DNA from: Nitrobacter sp035546855
GTDB lineage: Bacteria; Pseudomonadota; Alphaproteobacteria; Rhizobiales; Xanthobacteraceae
Reading direction: 5' to 3'
NCBI GenBank assembly: GCA_035546855.1
Contig: DASZVY010000073.1
Span: 1-54,001, forward strand
DNA length: 54,001 bases
Below are positions 42,579 to 49,559 of this stretch, in pieces; within the stretch, counting starts at the first letter, position 1; every line of letters begins with the position of its first letter. The notes below the pieces were generated by a model, which was not told the DNA's origin, made no database searches, and was given only the letters and a program-made list of their open reading frames with translations. Position numbers and translations under genes: made by a program.

Positions 42579-42648
42579 ACGGGCTTGTCCCGGCCATGTA
42601 CGTCTAAAATCGCAGCCGTGGATGCCCGGCACAAGGCCGGGCATGACG
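42579..42648. repeat. GTCATGCCCGG-type palindromic repeat
   Basis: Left part ACGGGCTTGTCCCGGCCATGTACGTC, right part GGATGCCCGGCACAAGGCCGGGCATGAC (ends on 42648); the arms are imperfect inverted copies. Same family as the elements at 13241 and 49427; it lies at the border of the low-GC dehalogenase patch and mutL. Confidence 0.65.
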
Positions 42649-42671
42649 ACTATGGTACTTGTTGCGAAATC

Positions 42672-44486
42672 TTACCTCCGTCCGAACAGCTTCTCGATGT
42701 CCGCGAGCTTCAGTTCGACGTAGGTCGGGCGGCCGTGGTTGCACTGGCCCGAATTCGGCGTCTCTTCCATCTCGCGCAACAGCGCGTTCATCTCCTCGGG
42801 CTTGAGGATGCGTCCGGCGCGCACCGAGCCGTGGCAGGCCATGGTGGCGGCGACGTGGAGCAGGCGGCGTTCCAGCGGCAGGGCCTCGTCCCACTCTGCC
42901 ATGTGCTCGGCGAGGTCGCGGAGCAATGCGGCGGCATTCGTCTTGCCGAGCAGCGAGGGCGTTTCGCGCACCGCGACGGCGCCTGGCCCGAAAGACTCGA
43001 TGGCGAGGCCGAATGTCTCCAGTTCGGCGGCACGGCTGACGAGTTTCTCCACCGTGGCTTCGTCGAGCTCGACGATCTCGGGGATCAACAGCATCTGCCG
43101 CTGCACGCCGTCGCGTTCCAGCGCCGCCTTCAGTTTCTCGTAGACGATTCGCTCATGGGCGGCATGCTGGTCCACCACGACCAGGCCGTCGCGGGTCTGC
43201 GCCACGATATAGGTCCCGTGGATTTGCGTTCGCGCCGCGCCCAGCGGGCGATCCAGCAAATCCGCCGTGGGAGCCGCCTCGGGGCGCACATCCGCAGTCG
43301 GCGCCCCGACATCGAACGCGGCCTGTCCCGGCTCTGCGAAGGCGGGTGCGGTGGCTGCGACGTTCGCCCACGGCCGCGCACCGGTTGGTGCGGCGGGCGA
43401 TTGCCGCCAGTCCCAGTTCGCGGGTCGCGGTGCAACCGCTGGACGGAACGCGGTCAACACCGCGCCATCCACATTTGCCGCGGTGCGGCGGCCCTCGCGC
43501 GCGAGGCCGTCTTTCAGCGCATGGACGATCAGCGCGCGCACCAGGCCGGCATTGCGGAAGCGCACTTCGGTTTTCGCGGGATGGACATTGGCGTCGACCT
43601 CCTGCGGATCGAGTGTCACGAACAGCGCGACGACCGGATGCCGGTCGCGCGGCAGATAGTCGGAATAGGCCGCGCGCACCGCGCCCAGGATCAGCTTGTC
43701 GCGCACGGGGCGGCCGTTGACGAACAGGTATTGGCCAAGCGCGTTGGCGCGAGTCAGCGATGGCGCGGCTGCAAACCCTTCGACGACGACACCTTCCCGT
43801 TCGGCGCGCACCTCGATGGCGCTGCTGCGAAAATCCGCGCCGAGAATGTCGCCGAGCCGCGTCAGCCGTCCGGCCGCGCCCGGCAACGCTGCCGCCCAGG
43901 TCATCGGCGCGCGTTCCTCGCCGGCCAGCGTGAAGGCAACGTCGGGGCGCGCCATCGCGAGACGCCGCACTGCCTCGCGGATCGCTTCGGCCTCGGTCCG
44001 GTCGGTCTTGAGGAATTTCAGCCGCGCCGGCGTCGCATAGAAGAGATCGCTGACCTCGACGCGGGTGCCTTGCGTCAGCGCGGCCGGCATGATTGCCGAT
44101 TTCTGGCCGCCCTCGACATTGAGCGACCATGCATGCGGCTCGCTGTCGTGGCGCGTGGTGATGCCGAGCCTTGCGACCGCGCCGATCGAGGGTAGCGCCT
44201 CGCCGCGAAATCCGAGGGTGCGGATGCGCAGCAAATCCTCGTCGTCGAGTTTTGACGTGGCATGACGATCCACCGCGAGCGCGAGGTCGGCGCGTGTCAT
44301 GCCGCTGCCGTCGTCGGTGATGCCGATGCGGCGCCGTCCGCCGCCGTCCGTGAAGATGTCGACGCGGCTCGCGCCGGCATCGATCGCGTTCTCCACCAGC
44401 TCCTTGACCACGCTGGCGGGCCGCTCCACCACCTCGCCGGCGGCGATGCGGTTGACGATGGTTTCCGGGAGTTGGCGGACGGGCAT
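42672..44486 (-). CDS. mutL: DNA mismatch repair protein MutL (endonuclease type)
   Basis: A GHKL ATPase of 604 residues that links MutS mismatch recognition to strand incision. ATPase motifs: NRIAAGEVVERPASVVKELVENA, DDGSGM, TLGFRGEALPS and GTRVEVSDLFYATPARLKFL. A Pro/Ala-rich linker (about 350-420) joins the C-terminal dimer domain, in which DQHAAHERIVYE fits DQHA-x2-E-x4-E, the endonuclease motif of organisms without MutH; further C-terminal are ACHGSVRAG and CNHGRPTYVEL. So this MutL should nick DNA itself. Start MPVRQLPETIVNRI is the family start, ATG 44486. Confidence 0.96.
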   Translation of the reverse strand: MPVRQLPETIVNRIAAGEVVERPASVVKELVENAIDAGASRVDIFTDGGGRRRIGITDDGSGMTRADLALAVDRHATSKLDDEDLLRIRTLGFRGEALPSIGAVARLGITTRHDSEPHAWSLNVEGGQKSAIMPAALTQGTRVEVSDLFYATPARLKFLKTDRTEAEAIREAVRRLAMARPDVAFTLAGEERAPMTWAAALPGAAGRLTRLGDILGADFRSSAIEVRAEREGVVVEGFAAAPSLTRANALGQYLFVNGRPVRDKLILGAVRAAYSDYLPRDRHPVVALFVTLDPQEVDANVHPAKTEVRFRNAGLVRALIVHALKDGLAREGRRTAANVDGAVLTAFRPAVAPRPANWDWRQSPAAPTGARPWANVAATAPAFAEPGQAAFDVGAPTADVRPEAAPTADLLDRPLGAARTQIHGTYIVAQTRDGLVVVDQHAAHERIVYEKLKAALERDGVQRQMLLIPEIVELDEATVEKLVSRAAELETFGLAIESFGPGAVAVRETPSLLGKTNAAALLRDLAEHMAEWDEALPLERRLLHVAATMACHGSVRAGRILKPEEMNALLREMEETPNSGQCNHGRPTYVELKLADIEKLFGRR

Positions 44487-44602
44487 GAACGGAGCGACTC
44501 GCGATACGGGTCCGCAATTTAGGTGCTTTTCCCGGTCACGGGGAGGCCGCGTTCCGGCTCGTCCCCCTGTTTTGAGGGCGGAAGCCGCGGGATTCCAACG
44601 CC

Positions 44603-45022
44603 TCAATCGTCAAATCCGGCCGACCCGCGCGTCGACTTGATCGAGCTCCGGCGTTTCTTGCTATCGAGCCGGCGCTGCTTCGACCCGAGCGTGGGCCGGG
44701 TGGGTCGACGCGGCGTCGGGCGCACCGCGGCTTCGCGGAACATCGCGATCAGCCGATCGATGGCGTCGGCGCGGTTGCGCTCCTGGGTGCGGTGACGCTG
44801 GGCCTGGATTACGATCACGCCATCCTTGGTCATGCGCTGGCCGGCGATCCGCGCCAGCCGCATCGCGACATCGTCCGCAAGCGCGACGCGGCGGGTGTCG
44901 AAGCGCAGTTGCGCGGCGGTCGAGAGCTTGTTGACGTTCTGGCCGCCGGGGCCGGACGCGCGGACGAAACTGATCTCGATGTCGTTCTCGTCGATGGCGA
45001 TATCGCGGGCGATCCGCAGCAT
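44603..45022 (-). CDS. arfB: Alternative ribosome-rescue factor ArfB (peptidyl-tRNA hydrolase, GGQ)
   Basis: A 139-residue release-factor-like protein that frees stalled ribosomes by hydrolysing peptidyl-tRNA. The GGQ motif is at residues 26-28 in ASGPGGQNVNKLSTAAQLRFD, and the C-terminal tail is basic (TRPTLGSKQRRLDSKKRRSS), as needed to enter the mRNA channel. The usual E-x-x-F-V/S-R-A-S-G lead is present (IEISFVRASG). Full length. Monocistronic. Confidence 0.92.
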   Translation of the reverse strand: MLRIARDIAIDENDIEISFVRASGPGGQNVNKLSTAAQLRFDTRRVALADDVAMRLARIAGQRMTKDGVIVIQAQRHRTQERNRADAIDRLIAMFREAAVRPTPRRPTRPTLGSKQRRLDSKKRRSSIKSTRGSAGFDD

Positions 45023-45106
45023 GGGGCACCGGGCATGTGTCCCGACGCGGGACTGATGTCACCGCATCATAACGTGTCGAGCGGGGTTTGCCTGCCCCGA
45101 TGTGAT

Positions 45107-46474
45107 TCAATGCGCAGGCGGTCGAGCCGCCGCGGGTTGGGCGGCCGCCTGCGGCGCGCGGCCCACGACCACGGTCAGAAGTCCCTGTCCCCAGAGCTGC
45201 TTCGCCACCTGTCTGGCCTGATCCAGCGTGACGGCATCGACGATGGCATTGCGCTTTTCGATATAGTCGATGCCGAGTCCGTCCATCTGATATTGCAACA
45301 GGCCGGTCGCGAGCTTGGACGAGGTATCCAGCGCCAGCATCTGCGAGCCCTTGAGGTAGGATTTGGCCTCGTCGAGTTCCTTCTGGGTCGGCCCGTCCTC
45401 CGCCATGCGGCGCACCTCAGCGTTGATGGCGTCGACCGTCTCGCCGGCGCGGTCCGCGCGGGTGCCTGTCATGCCGACGAACAGCGCCGAATGGTCCATC
45501 CACAGCAACGACTCGGAAATGGAATAGGCGAGGCCGCGCTTCTCGCGGACGTTCTTGTAAAGCCGCGACGACAGCGAGCCGCCGCCGAGAATGTGGTTAT
45601 CGATATAGGCCGCCATGAAATTCGGATCGTGGCGGGCGATGCCGGGGCCGCCGAACGTCACGACGGTCTGCGGCACATCGAGCGGAATGAAGGCGCGTTG
45701 CGGCGGCTTGGCCGCGACGATGTCGGGGATCGGCGTCAGGTCGCCCTTCGCCGGGAGCGCGCCGAAGGTCTGATCGAGCAATTTGCCGAGCTTTGCCGGA
45801 TCGATGTCGCCGACCACGGCGATCTTGAGGTGATCCCTGGCGATCACACGGCGCACATAGTCGCGCAAATCGCCGACCTCGATTTTCGGCACGCTGTCGA
45901 GCGTTCCTGAATTCGTCCGCCCGTACGGATGGTCGCCAAACGCCATCTGCAGGAACTTGCGGCTGGCCAGCGCGTTCGGGCTGGTCGTATCCCGGCGCAG
46001 GCCGGCGACGATCTGCGAACGGATGCGCTCTACGTCGCCGGTGTCGAACCGCGGGGCGGTCAGCGACAGATGCAGCAGGCCGAAGGCCTCGTCGCTGTTG
46101 GCCTTGAGCATGCGGAGCGAGCCGCGCAGCGTGTCGCGCGTGATCTCGAAGCTCAACTGAATGGCGCGGCGATCGAGGCGCTCGTGGAAGGTCCTGGAGT
46201 CGAGATCGGCGGCGCCTTCGTCGAGCAGGCTCGCCACCATGTTGCCGACGCCGGCCTTATCGGCGGGGTCCTGGCTGGCACCGCCCTTGAACGCATACTC
46301 CATCGCGACCAGCGGCACGGTCGCATCCTGCACGAACCAGGCCTCGATGCCGCCGGGAGAAACCAGATGCTGAATCTTGGCGGCAGCGTGCGAAGGCACC
46401 GGCGCCAGCGAGATCAGGGCGAAACAGGCGGCCGCGAAAACGCTGCGCGTCACGCCGCTCCAGGTGAAACTCAC
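45107..46474 (-). CDS. M16 family peptidase-like protein without zinc site
   Basis: The second of two adjacent M16 genes. 455 residues: an N-terminal signal peptide (SVFAAACFALISLAPVPSHAA), the two pitrilysin-like halves, and the C-half R-Y region RLYKNVREKRGLAYS. Where the active protein has HFLEH this one reads NMVASLLDEGA, so it lacks the zinc ligands; such partners pair with an active subunit, as in mitochondrial processing peptidase. GTG 46474 was chosen because it overlaps the stop of the first gene (GTGA). Exported to the periplasm. The substrate is unknown. Confidence 0.88.
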   Translation of the reverse strand: MSFTWSGVTRSVFAAACFALISLAPVPSHAAAKIQHLVSPGGIEAWFVQDATVPLVAMEYAFKGGASQDPADKAGVGNMVASLLDEGAADLDSRTFHERLDRRAIQLSFEITRDTLRGSLRMLKANSDEAFGLLHLSLTAPRFDTGDVERIRSQIVAGLRRDTTSPNALASRKFLQMAFGDHPYGRTNSGTLDSVPKIEVGDLRDYVRRVIARDHLKIAVVGDIDPAKLGKLLDQTFGALPAKGDLTPIPDIVAAKPPQRAFIPLDVPQTVVTFGGPGIARHDPNFMAAYIDNHILGGGSLSSRLYKNVREKRGLAYSISESLLWMDHSALFVGMTGTRADRAGETVDAINAEVRRMAEDGPTQKELDEAKSYLKGSQMLALDTSSKLATGLLQYQMDGLGIDYIEKRNAIVDAVTLDQARQVAKQLWGQGLLTVVVGRAPQAAAQPAAARPPAH

Positions 46475-47868
46475 GAACGCTTCTCCTCGGGCTTCGGCGC
46501 GGTGTCCTTGACCAGATAGCCGGTGACGGAGCGGGTCTTCACCAGCCATGTCTTCGCGGCGTCGCGAACCTGCGCCGCCGTCACGGCGCGAATCCGGTCC
46601 GGCCAACTGCGGATGTCGTCGACGGTGAGGCCGACGGTCAGCGCGGCGCCGTACCAGCGGGCGAGGGTGGCCTGGCTGTCCTGCGCATAGATCGCGTCGG
46701 CGATCAGTTGGGTTTTGACGCGCTCCAGATCCTCGGCAGGGACGGGGTGCTCTGCGAGGTTGGCGATCACGGCATCCATCGCCTGTTCGACCTGCTGAAA
46801 GCTGACGCCCTGTTTCGGCGCGACCGCGAGCGAGAACTGTGTCGGATCGAGCGCGGTGCCCTGATAGGATGCGCTGGTGCTGATGGCGAGCGGATGATCG
46901 ACGACGAGGGCGCGATAGAGATAGGCATTGCTGCCGCCACCCATCAGTTGAGCCAGCACGTCTAGCGCCGGACTTTCGCCAGCCGCGGCGGTTTTGGCCG
47001 ACGGCACCAGATAATAGCGGCGCAGGATCGGCTGCTCGACGCGCGGGTCCGCCAGCGTCACCGTGCGGGGAGCGACCGGCGGCGGCTCCTGCGGACGAAC
47101 GCGCGTTGCCGGGATATCCGGGTTGCGCGGCACCTGACCGAACGTCTTTTCGATGGCCGGACGAATCTCATCGGCGTCGACGTCGCCGGCAATCACCAGC
47201 GTTGCGTTGTTGGGCGCATAGAAGCGCCTGTAGAAGGCGAGCGCGTCGGCGCGGGTGAGCTTTTCGATCTCATGATGCCAGCCGATCACCGGCCGGCCGT
47301 AGGGATGGTTGAGATAAAGCGCGGCCATGATCTGCTCGGTCAGCCGTGCATCGGGATTGTTGGCGACCCGCATGTTGTATTCCTCGAGCACCACGTCGCG
47401 CTCGGGAAGGACGTTTTCGTCCTTCAGCACGAGGCCGGTCATGCGGTCGGCTTCGAATTCCATCATCCTGCCGAGCTGGTCGCGCGGCACGCGCTGGTAG
47501 TAGCCGGTGTAGTCGGCCGAGGTGAAGGCGTTCTCGTTGCCGCCGACGCGCAGCACCGTCTGCGAGAACTCGCCTTCGGGATGTTTGGCGGTGCCCTTGA
47601 ACATCAGATGCTCGAGGAAGTGCGCCAGTCCGGATTTTCCGGGGGTCTCGTCGGCCGATCCGACCTTGTACCAGATCATCTGCGTGACGACCGGCGTGCG
47701 ATGGTCGGGGATGATCACGACGGCGAGTCCGTTGGACAGCGTGAAGGTTGTCGGGCGCGGCGAGGTGATGGTCTGGGCGGCCGCCGTGGAGGCGGGGAGC
47801 AGGAGCGGAGCGAGGGCGAGAAGGATCGCCGTTGCGGTTCGGACGACGAGACGTGGCAATGATGTCAT
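46471..47868 (-). CDS. M16 family zinc peptidase, exported
   Basis: The catalytic M16 (pitrilysin) subunit, 465 residues. A signal peptide at 1-32 (ILLALAPLLLPASTAAAQ) is followed by the zinc motif H83-F-L-E-H87 in GLAHFLEHLMFKG and the third ligand Glu in NENAFTSADYT / VVLEEYNMR. The C-terminal R-Y region reads AYLYRALVVDHPLAIS. It probably forms a heterodimer with the zinc-free partner encoded directly after it, overlapping by four bases. ATG 47868 gives a proper signal peptide; frames upstream have no ribosome binding site of note. It may trim envelope proteins or leftover signal peptides. Confidence 0.92.
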   Translation of the reverse strand: MTSLPRLVVRTATAILLALAPLLLPASTAAAQTITSPRPTTFTLSNGLAVVIIPDHRTPVVTQMIWYKVGSADETPGKSGLAHFLEHLMFKGTAKHPEGEFSQTVLRVGGNENAFTSADYTGYYQRVPRDQLGRMMEFEADRMTGLVLKDENVLPERDVVLEEYNMRVANNPDARLTEQIMAALYLNHPYGRPVIGWHHEIEKLTRADALAFYRRFYAPNNATLVIAGDVDADEIRPAIEKTFGQVPRNPDIPATRVRPQEPPPVAPRTVTLADPRVEQPILRRYYLVPSAKTAAAGESPALDVLAQLMGGGSNAYLYRALVVDHPLAISTSASYQGTALDPTQFSLAVAPKQGVSFQQVEQAMDAVIANLAEHPVPAEDLERVKTQLIADAIYAQDSQATLARWYGAALTVGLTVDDIRSWPDRIRAVTAAQVRDAAKTWLVKTRSVTGYLVKDTAPKPEEKRS

Positions 47869-48073
47869 GACGGCGCTGACGGCAACGGTTCGCTCGGGGG
47901 CGGATGCCGCCGTCTCTCCTCTGGCTGGCCGGACGCGATGATCGGCGGCGGTTTTTTCAACGGATGCGTTCAATGACGCTCCATGTACGAGATGCAATCA
48001 GCATCGGGATCGAGATTCTCACTCGACCGGGTTCAACCGTCCAGATTTGCGGGCGAGCCAGTATCGGGCGCTG

Positions 48074-48823
48074 CTAGTAGGTGACTTCCTTGCCGCTGTT
48101 GACATCGATGAACGTGTTGCCGATCGGCTTTTGCGGGCCGCCGGCGCCATAGGCATAGTCGGACGACGGTGTCTGATAGCCCGGAGGCGGCTCGGTCAAC
48201 CGCTCGCGATTCGGCTCGCTCGTGAACTTGGCGGTCTCCGTGCCGCTGCCGCCGAACAAGTTGCTCAGCTTGCCGGTGAAGCCGAGCTGAGACGGGCTGA
48301 GCGAGGGGTTTTCATTGCCGACGGGTTTCCCGGGCTGATCGCTCGGTTGCGCGTTCCTGGCTTCCTTCCGCATGGCCGCGCCGCCTTGCGCGAGCTTGCT
48401 CGGCAGAATTGTCTGTCCGGATTCCCATGGCTCCGGCTTCCGTCTCCTGTTGGCCGCGGCTTCCTGCTTGCGGCGCTGCAGGTCGGGATCTTTCGGCCAA
48501 TTGGGCACGTTGTTGATTTCGGCGGAGGCGCTTCCCGGCGGCGGCAGGTCGATCTTCGGCGGAATCACCAGCGGGGAGCGCTCGCGATAGTCGATGCCCT
48601 TGCTCTCCATGTTGGTGGCGCCAATGCCGGTCATGATGTTGTGGATGATCTTCTCCTCGAAGGTCTCATCGTTATCATCGTCCTGAGCGCGGGCGACCCC
48701 CGACGTCACGACGAAGCCGATCCCGGCCGCAACGGCCGCCAGACGCGCCGCGCGCAGCCAAATCCGCGCGGACATGATCTGCGAGGACATGAGCACATCC
48801 CAAGCGGTCTCGGTTTTGCGCAT
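48074..48823 (-). CDS. Exported protein, unknown (in the place of DUF3035/BamF)
   Basis: A 249-residue protein not recognised by name. A signal peptide ends near VTSGVARAQ (about residue 46), then comes DETFEEKIIHNIMTGIGATN and a Pro-rich tail with YRERSPLVIPPKIDLPPPG, and a Ser/Pro/Gly-rich disordered C-terminal half. In other Alphaproteobacteria the gene between lspA and the M16 pair encodes DUF3035 (BamF), a barrel-assembly lipoprotein with a comparable VVPP..LPPP segment; here there is no lipobox, so homology is only a possibility. AGGA eight bases ahead supports ATG 48823; ATGs at 48832 and further up are options. Confidence 0.7.
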   Translation of the reverse strand: MRKTETAWDVLMSSQIMSARIWLRAARLAAVAAGIGFVVTSGVARAQDDDNDETFEEKIIHNIMTGIGATNMESKGIDYRERSPLVIPPKIDLPPPGSASAEINNVPNWPKDPDLQRRKQEAAANRRRKPEPWESGQTILPSKLAQGGAAMRKEARNAQPSDQPGKPVGNENPSLSPSQLGFTGKLSNLFGGSGTETAKFTSEPNRERLTEPPPGYQTPSSDYAYGAGGPQKPIGNTFIDVNSGKEVTY

Positions 48824-48901
48824 CGCATTCATCCTGTTCAGTTTTTCGGCGAGGGCGGTTCGGGCGCGGCCCCGCTTCCCCCGGGCCCGTATCAACCGGG
48901 A

Positions 48902-49399
48902 TCAGGGCACTTTTGCGGCGGGCGCCCCGAAGAAGGAGTCATACAACAGGGCTATCACTCCGGCAACAATGGCCACATCTGCCAGGTTGAACACGTACCA
49001 GCTATAGGTTGTGCCGCCGACCTGGATATGGAACAGGGCAAAATCGACTACGGCGCCATAGACCACGCGGTCGATGGCGTTGCCGATGGCGCCGCCGATG
49101 ATCAGGCCGAGGGCGACCTTCGCCAGCCGGCCCCGGGTACGGGTCATCCACACCGCCAGCACGATGACCGCCACGACCTTGAAGGCCAGCAGGATCGCTG
49201 CGCCGATCGCGCTGTCGTTCTGGAACCAGCCGTAGCTGATGCCGGTGTTCCAGGCCAGCACGAGATCGAAGAACGGCGTCACGCGAACGGCGCCGAGACG
49301 TGCAATATCGAGGACGTGCAGCAGCCACAGCTTGGTCGCCTGGTCGAGGACCAGGGCGAGAACGGCGGCGATGAGGCCGGCGCGGAGGGGAGGGGTCAT
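48902..49399 (-). CDS. lspA: Lipoprotein signal peptidase (signal peptidase II)
   Basis: Cleaves prolipoproteins after lipid transfer. Four membrane helices in 165 residues; catalytic aspartates in GGAIGNAIDRVVYG (near 115) and FNLADVAIVAG (near 140), with FFDLVLAWNTGISYGW before them. Full length, ATG 49399. It follows ileS, the usual ileS-lspA order, but a palindromic repeat now lies between them. Its products include the lipoproteins of this genome. Confidence 0.95.
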   Translation of the reverse strand: MTPPLRAGLIAAVLALVLDQATKLWLLHVLDIARLGAVRVTPFFDLVLAWNTGISYGWFQNDSAIGAAILLAFKVVAVIVLAVWMTRTRGRLAKVALGLIIGGAIGNAIDRVVYGAVVDFALFHIQVGGTTYSWYVFNLADVAIVAGVIALLYDSFFGAPAAKVP

Positions 49400-49426
49400 G
49401 GTGTCTCTTTCGCGATGCCCGCTGCC

Positions 49427-49516
49427 GTCATGCCCGGCCCTGCACCGGGCATCCACGTCTTTCCTGAAGCCACGATACCAAAGACGTGGATGGGCCGGGA
49501 CGAGCCCGGCCATGAC
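49427..49516. repeat. GTCATGCCCGG-type palindromic repeat between ileS and lspA
   Basis: Begins GTCATGCCCGGCCCTGCACC and ends GGGACGAGCCCGGCCATGAC; the central arms CCACGTCTTT and AAAGACGTGG are exact inverted copies. A 90-base full element of the same family as 13241-13328. Being within the ileS-lspA transcript it could slow or end transcription. Confidence 0.8.
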
Positions 49517-49559
49517 ATCCCAATGTGCGCTAGCGCCATGGATGACGACCAAGCCTTCC

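Noticed and set aside
42585..44195. 536-codon frame opposite mutL
   Set aside because: Antisense shadow; no motif, and it begins within a palindromic repeat.
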